Of a stretch of 50,459 bases of DNA, positions 15,430 to 24,090 are shown one piece after another (position 1 is the stretch's first letter; each line of letters begins with the position of its first letter). A model generated the notes under the pieces. It saw nothing but the letters and a program-made list of their open reading frames with translations. It was not told the origin of the DNA and did not search any database. The stretch comes from UBA2040 sp041751955 (GTDB lineage Bacteria > Bacteroidota > Bacteroidia > Flavobacteriales_D > Crocinitomicaceae): NCBI GenBank assembly GCA_041751955.1, contig JBGSIB010000068.1, positions 1-50,459 on the forward strand. The letters are read 5' to 3'. Both the position numbers and the translations under genes were made by a program.

Positions 15430-16629
15430 CTACTGATTGAGTACCCAGACCTTTAATCCCTTTTCTCTTAGCTCTTTCAGCTTAGCGTTTGCTCCGTTCT
15501 TGTCTGAAAACTCACCCAAGGAAACGTAGACAGAGCCTTTCTTTTGAGGAAAGACTTTTGCTTGGATGTCTTCTTTCAAAAGTTGATCGACCTTTTTCTG
15601 TGCTTGCGTCTCGGAACCGAAAACACCACCAATTAAAAAGTAACCTTTGGCCTCATTGGAGATGACTGATTTGTTTGGAGCAGCTTGTACTATATTGGGC
15701 TCCTCAATTTGAGTAGTTTTCTTTTCTGAATTTTCAGTTACGGAGCCTTTATTTACAGGGATTGAATCTTTTTTAGTGTTCACGAGTGTATCGGATGTCA
15801 GTACTTTAACCTTCTTTTCATTTTTTGCTAAAAAAGGCAATTGTTTTTTGAGTTGATCATAGTTAAAATAAGCATAAATTGATCCAGCTAATAAGCATAA
15901 TATCAAAACATTTAGTATCCAGAATCCGATTCCAAAACGACGTTTCTTATTGTTTTCAGTAATCTGTGTGGCAGTTACGAATAAACCTGAATTCTCATCT
16001 TTTGACGATTCAAATGTGATGGCTTCGTCTTCTATATTTAATGCAGATACGTCAATTTTCACTTCTTCCGTGGCTTCACTTATGGCATCCGGTTCAAAGG
16101 AGATAGCTTCCTCTTTGTGCGCTTCACTTATTTCTTCGATGTCGACAATCGGCTCAGTTTCACTTGGAGTTATTTTAGATTCTGTTACTTCAGCTTCTTG
16201 AACTTCGTTTTTCGTATCCTCAATCGCCTCATCCACAAGTTCTTCTACTTCTTTTTTGATAGCAATGGTATTGGTTTCTTCTTCATCTACTTGAATTGCC
16301 TTTTCTTCACCAGATTTCATCCAAGAGCTAAATTCAATTTCGCCTGATTCATTTTTGAAAAAGCTACCAAATTGAAAAATATCAAAACTTTCCCCTTTGC
16401 TCAAATTAGCTTCCATTTCTCGAATGAACTTCGCGATGGTATTTTGGGCATCTTGACTATCAACCCCTTCTGTTTCGGCAATGAAATCAGCTAACTTGCC
16501 ATCGTCGACAGTCAAATATGGAACGAACATGATATCCTCCAAATTACCATTGGGAGCAGTTAATGCCCCAAATCCTGGCAGAATAACTGTGTTTTCTTTC
16601 ATGAAAAGCTGAATGAAATATTTGTTCAT
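15430..16629 (-). CDS. HU-like domain, TM and SPOR-domain protein
   Basis: 399 residues in four parts. Residues 1-105 match the Bacteroidota HU-CCDC81-type double domain (MNKYFIQLFMKENTVILPGFG, KGESFDIFQFGSFF). A long acidic linker follows (about 110-230). A single transmembrane segment spans about 233-253 (ILNVLILCLLAGSIYAYF). A C-terminal SPOR domain (about 325-399, FLIGGVFGSETQAQKKVDQL) binds denuded septal glycan. The topology therefore puts the HU-like part in the cytoplasm and SPOR in the periplasm, and suggests a cell-division or septum role. Whether the HU part touches DNA is unknown. No operon partner is clear. Confidence 0.88.
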   Translation of the reverse strand: MNKYFIQLFMKENTVILPGFGALTAPNGNLEDIMFVPYLTVDDGKLADFIAETEGVDSQDAQNTIAKFIREMEANLSKGESFDIFQFGSFFKNESGEIEFSSWMKSGEEKAIQVDEEETNTIAIKKEVEELVDEAIEDTKNEVQEAEVTESKITPSETEPIVDIEEISEAHKEEAISFEPDAISEATEEVKIDVSALNIEDEAITFESSKDENSGLFVTATQITENNKKRRFGIGFWILNVLILCLLAGSIYAYFNYDQLKKQLPFLAKNEKKVKVLTSDTLVNTKKDSIPVNKGSVTENSEKKTTQIEEPNIVQAAPNKSVISNEAKGYFLIGGVFGSETQAQKKVDQLLKEDIQAKVFPQKKGSVYVSLGEFSDKNGANAKLKELREKGLKVWVLNQ

Positions 16630-16706
16630 TTTTTGATAAAATTGTTGCTTAAATGTACTAAAAGATGCTGAATACTTACGATACTGGTGAAATGGACTTA
16701 GTTTTT

Positions 16707-17564
16707 TTATTCAAATATCGTTTTGAAATCAAACGTGTCTTTAAGTCGAACTCCTTTCTCCGTTTCTTGCAAAGTGCAAAGTTCATTGACAGAATCGTGC
16801 TGAAAAAACAAATAAGTGTCGTCGTCAGTTGCTCCGTTTAAAAAGATGGATTTCTCTTCCATTGTAAGGAGTGGTCTTGTGTCATATCCCATCACAAATG
16901 GCAATGGAATATGTCCAGCACTTGGTAGAAGGTCAGCCATGAAAATCAACTTTTTCCCTTGGTAATTTATGTGCGGAATCATCATGCTTTCAGTGTGCCC
17001 GTCCACAAAAAGAACGTCAAAATTATTGAAAACATTTTCTGTGAAATTGCCATTTCTTTCGATGAATTTTAGTTGACCACTTTCTTGAATGGGAAGAATG
17101 TTTTCAGACAAAAAGGAGGCTTTTTCTCTCGGATTGGGTTTTGTTGCCCATTCCCAATGATTATTTGTGCTCCAAAATGTCGCGTTTTTAAAAGCGGGTT
17201 CAAATCTATCTTTTGTTGAATTGTATTCAATGGCGCCACCGCAATGGTCAAAATGGAGATGCGTTAAAAACACATCGGTGATATCATCTCGATGAAAACC
17301 AAGCTTGTTCAAATTCCCATCCAAACTGTCATTACCGTGCAAATAATAATGCGAGAAAAATTTTTCAGATTGCTTGTTCCCAATTCCTGTGTCAATCAAG
17401 ATAAGTTTGTTGTCCGTTTCAATCAACAAGCTTCTCATAGCCCAGTTACACAAATTGTTTTCGTCAGCTGGATTGGTTCTTTGCCAAAGTGTTTTTGGAA
17501 CCACCCCAAACATGGCTCCGCCGTCCAATTTAAAAAAGCCTGTATTGAGAGAATGAATTTTCAT
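16707..17564 (-). CDS. Metallo-beta-lactamase-fold hydrolase
   Basis: 285 residues with the MBL signature HLHFDH (His102, His104, Asp106, His107), a later histidine in VDGHTESM and aspartate in FMADLLPS, and a C-terminal His in FFQHDS. This set makes a dinuclear metal site for ester or thioester hydrolysis (lactonase-like or glyoxalase II-like enzymes). The DTGIG phrase (58-62) is typical of quorum-quenching-like and related hydrolases. The substrate is unknown. The gene is single, with a TATCTTTA -7-like element on the minus strand at 17581-17588. Confidence 0.88.
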   Translation of the reverse strand: MKIHSLNTGFFKLDGGAMFGVVPKTLWQRTNPADENNLCNWAMRSLLIETDNKLILIDTGIGNKQSEKFFSHYYLHGNDSLDGNLNKLGFHRDDITDVFLTHLHFDHCGGAIEYNSTKDRFEPAFKNATFWSTNNHWEWATKPNPREKASFLSENILPIQESGQLKFIERNGNFTENVFNNFDVLFVDGHTESMMIPHINYQGKKLIFMADLLPSAGHIPLPFVMGYDTRPLLTMEEKSIFLNGATDDDTYLFFQHDSVNELCTLQETEKGVRLKDTFDFKTIFE

Positions 17565-17621
17565 GAAGTCAATTTTTTGTTAAAGATAACTTGCTCGAGC
17601 GAAACTGCTTGTAAGAATGTC

Positions 17622-17629
17622 TAAATTTG
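17622..17629 (+). promoter_or_regulatory. -7 element before a small lipoprotein gene
   Basis: TAAATTTG matches TAnnTTTG and ends 17 bases before the ATG at 17647. No clear -33 element. It supports the reality of the very short gene. Confidence 0.5.
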
Positions 17630-17646
17630 AAGCAAATTGTAAGAAA

Positions 17647-17790
17647 ATGAAGAAGTTAATTTTTGCCTTCGTGCTTGGAATTCTTTTTACATCATGCTCA
17701 AACTCTAAAGAAACTGTAGAAAAAACACCAGAGAAAAAAGAGCAAGCACCGAAAACACCAAAAGCTTCAGAGGAATTGGAAGAAATGTAA
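17647..17790 (+). CDS. 47-residue small lipoprotein
   Basis: A short gene with a lipoprotein signal peptide, lipobox FTSC (Cys17), then a Lys/Glu/Pro-rich tail of about 30 residues ending EELEEM. The tail looks unstructured, so it may work as an anchor or spacer on the inner face of the outer membrane. It lies between two minus-strand genes (metallo-hydrolase and ribD) and converges with ribD, with two bases between the stops. I found no named family. Support is the signal peptide plus an upstream TAAATTTG element. Confidence 0.6.
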   Translation: MKKLIFAFVLGILFTSCSNSKETVEKTPEKKEQAPKTPKASEELEEM

Positions 17791-17792
17791 AA

Positions 17793-18827
17793 TTATTCGT
17801 TGCGATAAATTTTTAATTCATCTTGACCCAATGATTCAATTTGCTTTGGATTCGTGTGTAGTCGAGGTGCCTTTATCCCTTCTTTAAACAAATTTTGCCC
17901 CGTTAATACACGCGCTTCATCCCAAACTTTTTCTTCAATGAATTGCATTAAAGTGTAAGCACCTCCTTCAACAAGGATGGATTGAATGTCTCTTCGATAG
18001 AGTTCACTCAGGATATTGTCCAAGTTAAATTCAGTGACTCCTACAAATTCAATTTGACCAATCTTCTCCTTTGTCTGTTTTTGGAAAATGAGTGTCGGTG
18101 ATTCTTGAGCAGAACTCCATTTTGACAAATCTATTAAACCATTCGGATCAAGAATTATTCGAAGGGGATTTTTTCCTTCAACCAATCGCGTGGTTAAACT
18201 TGGGTTATCATTTTCAATGGTTTTTCTCCCTACCAAAATACCCATTTCTTGACTTCGCCATAAGTGAACTAAGCTAGCAGTTTCTGGAGACGTAACCCAA
18301 TTCACACCTTTTTTATCATCGTTCCTAGACTTGTCTATAAATCCATCCTGCGTTTGCGCCCATTTTAGAATGATATAGGGTCTTAGCTTTTCATGAAATG
18401 TAAAAAAGCGTTTGTTCAATTCGCGACATTCCTTTTCTAAAACACCTGTTAACACTTCAACTCCTTTTGAAAGTAAATGCGCTGTTCCTTTGCCATCAAC
18501 TTTCGAAAAAGTATCTCTTGTGCCAATAACGACTCTAGGTATTTTCATCTCGGTAATCAAGTTGGAACAAGGCGGTGTTTTCCCGAAATGGGAACAAGGT
18601 TCAAGACTCACGTATAAGGTCGCTTGTTTCAAAAGTTCCTTGTTCTCGACTTGTTGAATGGCATTGACTTCAGCATGGGGTCCTCCGTAAGGAGATGTAA
18701 ATCCTTCACCAATGATTTTATCGCCAATCACAATAACTGCCCCAACCATGGGATTTGGAGCGGTAGTTCCTAGACCTTTTTTGGCCAAGAACAAACATCT
18801 GCGCATGAATTTTTCGTGATTTTGCAC
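17793..18827 (-). CDS. ribD: Bifunctional riboflavin deaminase/reductase RibD
   Basis: 344 residues. The N-terminal cytidine-deaminase-like domain (1-145) has the zinc motif HAE (His51, Glu53) and PCSHFGKTPPC (Cys78, Cys87). The C-terminal reductase domain (about 150-344) has LKWAQTQDGFI, the nucleotide-binding VEGGAYT and RNE at the end. It catalyses the second and third steps of riboflavin synthesis from GTP: deamination, then ring-opened sugar reduction. The rest of the riboflavin pathway is not here. Its start overlaps the frame of the divergent MFS gene, whose ATG is at 18906. Confidence 0.93.
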   Translation of the reverse strand: MQNHEKFMRRCLFLAKKGLGTTAPNPMVGAVIVIGDKIIGEGFTSPYGGPHAEVNAIQQVENKELLKQATLYVSLEPCSHFGKTPPCSNLITEMKIPRVVIGTRDTFSKVDGKGTAHLLSKGVEVLTGVLEKECRELNKRFFTFHEKLRPYIILKWAQTQDGFIDKSRNDDKKGVNWVTSPETASLVHLWRSQEMGILVGRKTIENDNPSLTTRLVEGKNPLRIILDPNGLIDLSKWSSAQESPTLIFQKQTKEKIGQIEFVGVTEFNLDNILSELYRRDIQSILVEGGAYTLMQFIEEKVWDEARVLTGQNLFKEGIKAPRLHTNPKQIESLGQDELKIYRNE

Positions 18828-18905
18828 TTTGCGAAATTAATACAAAATAGAGTCAAATTCATTTTGAAATCATCTGGTCATAATAAGTTTTCCTATTTTC
18901 AAACC

Positions 18906-20141
18906 ATGAAAAGTTCGAACAAAGTTTTGTTTTCACTGCCAGTTGTGGTGGCTGCCTTGGGTTATTTCGTAGACATTTATGATTTACTCCTTTTCGGTAT
19001 TGTTCGTGTGCCGAGTCTTCAAAGTCTCGGAATAAATCCAGACACGGCGGGTTCAATTATTATCAATTGGCAAATGTTCGGTTTGCTTTTGGGTGGAATT
19101 TTATGGGGTGTTTTTGGCGATAAAAAAGGACGATTATCGGTCTTATTTGGTTCAATTTTGGTGTATTCCATAGCCAATATTGCCTGTGGATTTTTACCTT
19201 ATTTTCCAGAAGATTACATGGTCGAATCCTATGCAATCTTGCGGTTTATCGCTGGGATTGGGCTGGCAGGAGAACTAGGCGCTGGGATTACATTAGTCTC
19301 AGAAAGTCTGCCTAAAGAAAAAAGAGCTTTGGGGACATCTATCGTTGCAGGATTTGGATTATTAGGAGCAGTTGTTGCTGGATTGACAGTCAAGTTAACG
19401 CCCGATTGGACAATGGCGTATTTTATAGGTGGAGCAATGGGATTAGCACTTTTGATCCTTCGAATAGGTGTTGTTGAATCTGGAGTTTATAAAAATATTC
19501 AGAAAAAATCTGAAGTAGTTAAAGGGAATTTCTTTGCTTTATTCACCAATCGAGATCGTTTTGTAAGGTATATGAAATGCATTGCTATCGGTCTGCCCAC
19601 ATGGTTTTGTATAGGAATTTTGGCCATTTTTGGTAATCAATTTCAAGAGGAATTGGGAATAGTTGGAAAAATCAATCCGGGAGATTGTGTGATGTGGGCT
19701 TATATAGGAATCTCGGTCGGGGATTTCGCTAGTGGATGGATAAGTCATGCTTTTGAAAGCAGAAAAAAAGCCATTTTTTGGATGCTAGCCTTTACTTTAA
19801 TCGGTGTGGTTTTGATGCTCTCCGGATTCTATTCAAAGCCAGAAATATATTATGCTTTTTGTGTTTGGTTAGGATTAGGCACAGGATATTGGGCGATGTT
19901 TGTTACGGTCGGTGCTGAACAATTCGGTACAAATCTTCGCTCTACGGCGGCAACAACCATTCCCAATATGGTGAGAGGAACATTGATTTTAATGGTGTTT
20001 GGATTTGATGCCTTAAAGGTTAATTCTGGCGTAGTTTGGGCGGCCGCAGTCGTCGGTGCAATAAGTTTTGCTCTGGCTTTTTATTCAGTTTTGACGATAC
20101 CAGAAACACACAACACGGATTTAGATTTTCTGGAACATTAG
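18906..20141 (+). CDS. MFS transporter, metabolite/sugar-proton symporter type
   Basis: 411 residues from ATG 18906. An in-frame upstream extension to 18816 overlaps ribD and would add a polar leader, so it is rejected. It is a 12-helix MFS protein. The A-motif region reads GGILWGVFGDKKGRLSV (loop 2-3), and GIGLAGELGAGITLVSE resembles the helix-5 signature of metabolite:H+ symporters. The likely substrate is a small organic acid or sugar, not specified by the sequence. The 3' end overlaps the opposite gene: the TAG stop shares bases with the minus-strand TAA at 20138-20140. Confidence 0.85.
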   Translation: MKSSNKVLFSLPVVVAALGYFVDIYDLLLFGIVRVPSLQSLGINPDTAGSIIINWQMFGLLLGGILWGVFGDKKGRLSVLFGSILVYSIANIACGFLPYFPEDYMVESYAILRFIAGIGLAGELGAGITLVSESLPKEKRALGTSIVAGFGLLGAVVAGLTVKLTPDWTMAYFIGGAMGLALLILRIGVVESGVYKNIQKKSEVVKGNFFALFTNRDRFVRYMKCIAIGLPTWFCIGILAIFGNQFQEELGIVGKINPGDCVMWAYIGISVGDFASGWISHAFESRKKAIFWMLAFTLIGVVLMLSGFYSKPEIYYAFCVWLGLGTGYWAMFVTVGAEQFGTNLRSTAATTIPNMVRGTLILMVFGFDALKVNSGVVWAAAVVGAISFALAFYSVLTIPETHNTDLDFLEH

Positions 20142-20773
20142 TCGACGTCTTTTTCCCAGTGACGTTTGTGGGTTCCTTTTTTCTTTACCATTTTCCAATT
20201 GTTCTTTTTGGCCAAACGAATAAGACGATACCTTAATAGTCTTGGATAAAATATTTTCGTCCACATTTTGAAATACCCTAACTTTTTAACTACTCCGACC
20301 TGTGAAAGCACATCATAAGTTGAGGAGCCGCAACGTACACCAAAAAAAGCGTAGTCATGGGGCGCTTTTTGGATATATGCGTGACAAACACTCAGAAATT
20401 TCTCTTTCTGACTTTTGGTAACGGGAATGTAAATGATGAGCGTTTTTACACTGTCCACATCTTTGTCCATAATGTAATTGAAAGCTGAATCTGTCTGTAA
20501 TTCATATCTCCCACTCGGTTTTCTTTTGTGTTGAAAAACATGAACTCGCCCTTCAAAAAAGAAACTCAAGTATCTAGTTTGGTCATATTGTATCCCAACA
20601 TGACCGCCCAACATTCCTCCAAACCATCTTTTTTGTTCGCGTTTGTGTTCAGCTTTTGGTCTAGAACCGTAAAGAAAACGAACAGACAATGTATCCGTTA
20701 ATGGTTCAATTTCCTGACTAATGGATGCAAATGGAAGGAGTAGAAAAAAAATAAAAATTATCTGCATATTCAA
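20138..20773 (-). CDS. Secreted protein, possible permuted NlpC/P60-like amidase
   Basis: 211 residues with a signal peptide (1-19, ASISQ). A His in GGHVG (His58) and a later Cys in RCGSSTYD (Cys148) follow the His-then-Cys order of circularly permuted papain-like enzymes of the NlpC/P60 group. About 35 basic C-terminal residues follow. The role would be hydrolysis of an amide bond in the cell wall or lipid envelope, but this rests on the two-residue pattern and order only. It follows waaA by 22 bases on the same strand, so it is probably cotranscribed with it. Confidence is high for the gene and low for the family. Confidence 0.7.
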   Translation of the reverse strand: MNMQIIFIFFLLLPFASISQEIEPLTDTLSVRFLYGSRPKAEHKREQKRWFGGMLGGHVGIQYDQTRYLSFFFEGRVHVFQHKRKPSGRYELQTDSAFNYIMDKDVDSVKTLIIYIPVTKSQKEKFLSVCHAYIQKAPHDYAFFGVRCGSSTYDVLSQVGVVKKLGYFKMWTKIFYPRLLRYRLIRLAKKNNWKMVKKKGTHKRHWEKDVD

Positions 20774-20795
20774 AAAAACAATCGCTATTCTATAA

Positions 20796-22022
20796 CTAGA
20801 GTTGCTTTAACTCTTTCATAATGAAATCTGAAATACCAACTTGGTTTTCCATAAAACGAAGCATTCGTTCATTTATTTCAGGTAAATTTTGCTGAATCTC
20901 ATGGTATTTTTGCCTCAAGTCTGGACCTGTAGCTACTTCAAAGCAAAATCCTTTATCGATAAATAATTGTCCTTCAGGAAATTTAATGTGCTTCGGTCCA
21001 ATAAGTATCGGCAGTCCAAACACTGCAGGTTCTAAAATATTGTGCAATTTACCCGAAAAACCACCACCGATATAAGCCACATCGCCATATTGAAAAGCAT
21101 TTGTCAAGTGGCCAATCGTGTTTAGTATTACAACCTGAATACCATCTGATATAGTATTCGTATCCAATAAGCTAGAATATCTCACTGATGGAACTTGAAG
21201 TCCTTTTTCTATATTCGAGATGTGCGCTTCATTTATTTCATGCGGCGCTAAAACAACTTTTTTCTTACCCAATGATTGATTGATCAATTCAAAGAGTATT
21301 TCTTCGTCTTTTGGCCAAGAAGAACCGACAATAAGTGCTTTTTCTTGTCCTAACCATTTTTCCAAAATAGCATTGGGTTCAGCTTTTTGTTTGTTCTGAA
21401 AAACACGGTCGAATCGCAAATCACCAGTCACTGTTGCCTTATTTATTCCAATATTCTCTAGCAATCGAACAGAGTTTTCATTTTGTACAAAGAAATGATT
21501 GAAAGTTTTTAAAATTCTCCGATAAAATGCTCCGTACCATTTGAAATACAGCTGATTTTTTCTGAAAAGCGTATTGACGGAATAAATTTTAGCACCATTC
21601 TTCTTCGCTTCGAAAAGATGAAAAGCCCAAAATTCGTACTTTACAAAGAAGACATTTTTGGGTTGAATTCTCTTGACAAAAGCTTTAGCGTTTTTGGGTG
21701 TATCCAAGGCCAAATATTCCACCAAATCTGCAGGATGTTTGCGCTTGTTGTAATTTTGCATGCCTGACGGCGAGAAAAAAGTAATCACTAAATAATCGTT
21801 TGGATTTTCTCTTTTCCAAGCTTCCATTAAGGGTAGCCCAATGTCAAATTCACCCAAAGAAGCACAATGAAACCAAACTACAGACTTGCTGGAAAAATCC
21901 ATATTCTTCCATTTAAAGTCCTTGCGTCCATCCACCCACGCTTTTGCCTTCGGATTGAAAGATGCCGAAATTCGAACGAAAAGAGAATAGAAAAATAGTG
22001 ATATTTGATACACAATGCGCAT
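20796..22022 (-). CDS. waaA: 3-deoxy-D-manno-octulosonic acid transferase
   Basis: 408 residues from ATG 22022. The open frame extends upstream, but this ATG overlaps the previous stop as TGATG, which supports coupling. It has the WaaA/KdtA family phrases VWFHCASLGE (with the catalytic Glu), VKYEFW, and the C-terminal donor-binding part (GGGFSGKLHNILEPAVFGLP, GP). It is a GT-30 enzyme that adds Kdo to lipid A on the cytoplasmic face of the inner membrane. An N-terminal hydrophobic segment (about 1-20) anchors it. It lies between an outer-membrane protein gene and a secreted protein gene. Confidence 0.92.
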   Translation of the reverse strand: MRIVYQISLFFYSLFVRISASFNPKAKAWVDGRKDFKWKNMDFSSKSVVWFHCASLGEFDIGLPLMEAWKRENPNDYLVITFFSPSGMQNYNKRKHPADLVEYLALDTPKNAKAFVKRIQPKNVFFVKYEFWAFHLFEAKKNGAKIYSVNTLFRKNQLYFKWYGAFYRRILKTFNHFFVQNENSVRLLENIGINKATVTGDLRFDRVFQNKQKAEPNAILEKWLGQEKALIVGSSWPKDEEILFELINQSLGKKKVVLAPHEINEAHISNIEKGLQVPSVRYSSLLDTNTISDGIQVVILNTIGHLTNAFQYGDVAYIGGGFSGKLHNILEPAVFGLPILIGPKHIKFPEGQLFIDKGFCFEVATGPDLRQKYHEIQQNLPEINERMLRFMENQVGISDFIMKELKQL

Positions 22023-22786
22023 CAATCGAAATAGTAATCTTTGGGTAAGCGGCGATAAACAGGTATCATCCAACCCACTTTAAAACCGTATTGAATGTCT
22101 AATCTAGTTGCCCTAGAAACAGGTATGTTCGGTTCGTCAAAATTAACTGGTCGTTGGTTTTTCGTAAATCCTTCTTGCATATAAAAACCACCGTAGAAAT
22201 TGATCAGTCCTTGATTGGCCATAAATGAATAACCAACAAATTGATGAAGATTCAATCCCATGGCTAATCTGTCGTATCCTTTGCGATATGGATCTTCAAT
22301 AGCAGGAACAACTTGCGAGTTGGTCTCAATTCTTAGTTTGTGCGCCAGAACACCCAAACCAGCGTGTACGAAAATTCCAGAATTATTATTTGGACTCAAA
22401 ACGGGGAAGACTTTCCCAACGGCTATATTCGCGTTGTATCCTCTTGAATTATAAACTACTATGGCAATGTCTCCATTTTCATCGGTAATATTTCCTTTTG
22501 AATCGCGTAAACCAAACAAAGGATCATTCATCAGAATCCGGTTGCCAAAAATGAAATTGGCATCAATTCCCCAAAACCAATTTTTATTTGTCTTATAACC
22601 CGCTAGAACCCCCAGGTGATTTAGGTAACCATATCGATCCTTTAAGTCAGCACCAGTCCAGTTTCCTCCATAGTGAAGAGACACAACCGGCGTTCCGATT
22701 ATGGTATCCTTCACATTTCTTTGGGACAGTATCGTTTGCATTGTTCCAAAAAGAAAAATACAAGCGAGAGCAAAAGATTTCATCAT
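22022..22786 (-). CDS. Outer-membrane beta-barrel-like protein
   Basis: 254 residues from ATG 22786. The tandem ATG at 22783 is equally possible. A longer frame to 22843 begins without a signal peptide and is rejected. A signal peptide (about 1-20, ILSQ) precedes alternating aromatic strands (VSLHYGGNWTG, LAGYKTNKNWFWG, FVGYSFMANQG) ending in an amphipathic YYFD. That pattern fits a small outer-membrane barrel. Its stop overlaps the waaA start by one base, so the two are translated together; an envelope-biogenesis role is inferred. The substrate or partner is unknown. Confidence 0.8.
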   Translation of the reverse strand: MMKSFALACIFLFGTMQTILSQRNVKDTIIGTPVVSLHYGGNWTGADLKDRYGYLNHLGVLAGYKTNKNWFWGIDANFIFGNRILMNDPLFGLRDSKGNITDENGDIAIVVYNSRGYNANIAVGKVFPVLSPNNNSGIFVHAGLGVLAHKLRIETNSQVVPAIEDPYRKGYDRLAMGLNLHQFVGYSFMANQGLINFYGGFYMQEGFTKNQRPVNFDEPNIPVSRATRLDIQYGFKVGWMIPVYRRLPKDYYFD

Positions 22787-22838
22787 GATTGCAAAATTAC
22801 AATCTTTTTCCGAAGAAAAATGGACATTGATTGAAGTG

Positions 22839-22854
22839 TACAAATCGTTTTGTA
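22839..22854. promoter_or_regulatory. Dyad upstream of the sugar operon
   Basis: TACAAA-N4-TTTGTA lies between the divergent outer-membrane gene (22786) and the sugar operon (22954). It could be an operator for either; no regulator is known. Confidence 0.3.
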
Positions 22855-22913
22855 AATGGAATTCATCAGTTTAAAAAAGGGCTTTCAACACAATATATCC
22901 CATAACTTTATGT

Positions 22914-22921
22914 TATATTTG
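22914..22921 (+). promoter_or_regulatory. -7 element of the nucleotide-sugar operon
   Basis: TATATTTG matches TAnnTTTG and ends 32 bases before the first ATG of the operon (22954). The expected -33 region has no perfect TTTG. Confidence 0.6.
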
Positions 22922-22953
22922 CACCCAATTTTTAAGAATTTAAAATCACCTGA

Positions 22954-24090
22954 ATGAAAAAAATTCAAATGGTTGATTTGATTTCGCAATACGCTTATAT
23001 CAAGTCGGATGTGGATGCAGCGATAATGAACGTTATCGAAACAGCTCAATTCATTAATGGACCAGAGGTTGTCGCATTTCAAGCTGAAATGGAGGCTTAT
23101 TTAGGTGCGAAACATGTGATTCCTGTTGCGAATGGGACAGATGCTTTGCAAATTGCATTAATGGCTTTGAACCTTCAACCTGGAGATGAGGTAATCACAC
23201 CTTCTTTTACTTATATCGCCACTACAGAAGTGATGGCGCTTTTGGGTTTAAAACCTGTGTTTGTTGATGTGGATAAAGATACGTATTGTATCAATCCTCG
23301 ACTTATTGAAGCTGCGATTACATCTAAAACGAAAGCAATCGTACCCGTTCATCTTTACGGACAAGCAGCTGCCATGACAGAAATCATGGATATTGCCAAC
23401 CGACACAATTTGTTCGTGGTAGAAGATAATGCTCAAGCCATAGGTTGTGATTACTACATTACGGATGATAATGTGGTAAAAACAGGAACAATAGGACATA
23501 TTGGTTGCACATCATTTTTCCCTTCCAAAAACTTGGGATGTTATGGAGATGGTGGAGCCATGTGCACAAATGATGACGAACTAGCGGCGAAAATAAGAAT
23601 GATAACCAATCACGGTCAAAGTAAGCGTTACTATCACGATGTTGTAGGTTGTAATTCTCGTTTGGACAGTATTCAAGCAGCGGTTCTTCGTATTAAATTA
23701 AGAAAACTAGAAGAGTATAACGATAGAAGAAGAGATGTTGCTGAAGCTTATGATTTGTTTTTCAGTGATTATCCAGAAGTAATCGCTCCGATGCGTGCAA
23801 TAAACTCTAAGCACGTTTTTCATCAATATACGGTACAGTTAGAAGGTTTGGATAGAGACGTCATGCAAGCATATTTGCAAGAAATAGATGTTCCTTCGAT
23901 GATTTACTATCCTGTTCCAGCGCATAGACAAAAAATGTTTGCTCATTTTGGAAGTGAGGATACGGATTTGCCAATAACGGATTGGTTAACTCACCGAGTA
24001 ATTTCCTTCCCAATTCATACAGAAATGGAGCCCGAACAATTGAAGCATATTTTAGAAACTATTGCTGCATTTATAAAGGAAAACAGATAA
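22954..24090 (+). CDS. wbpE: DegT/DnrJ-family sugar aminotransferase, WbpE/PorR type
   Basis: 378 residues. The fold-type I PLP enzyme signatures are present: NGTDALQIAL, the EDNAQAIG aspartate loop and the Schiff-base Lys192 in FFPSKNLG, followed by GDGGA. The C-terminal part (HVFHQYTV, YYPVPAHRQ) matches sugar-nucleotide aminotransferases that act on the 3-oxo group of UDP-2-acetamido-3-oxo-glucuronate (WbpE/WlbC, and PorR in Porphyromonas). The assignment is strengthened because the WbpB, WbpD and WbpA partners are in the same operon. It ends in a one-base overlap with ugd (TAATG). Confidence 0.88.
   Translation: MKKIQMVDLISQYAYIKSDVDAAIMNVIETAQFINGPEVVAFQAEMEAYLGAKHVIPVANGTDALQIALMALNLQPGDEVITPSFTYIATTEVMALLGLKPVFVDVDKDTYCINPRLIEAAITSKTKAIVPVHLYGQAAAMTEIMDIANRHNLFVVEDNAQAIGCDYYITDDNVVKTGTIGHIGCTSFFPSKNLGCYGDGGAMCTNDDELAAKIRMITNHGQSKRYYHDVVGCNSRLDSIQAAVLRIKLRKLEEYNDRRRDVAEAYDLFFSDYPEVIAPMRAINSKHVFHQYTVQLEGLDRDVMQAYLQEIDVPSMIYYPVPAHRQKMFAHFGSEDTDLPITDWLTHRVISFPIHTEMEPEQLKHILETIAAFIKENR

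Noticed and set aside
18816..18905. N-terminal extension of the MFS transporter
   Set aside because: It overlaps ribD and adds a polar leader before the first helix.
23982..24089. N-terminal extension of Ugd into wbpE
   Set aside because: The Rossmann motif sits directly after ATG 24090, which overlaps the wbpE stop as TAATG.
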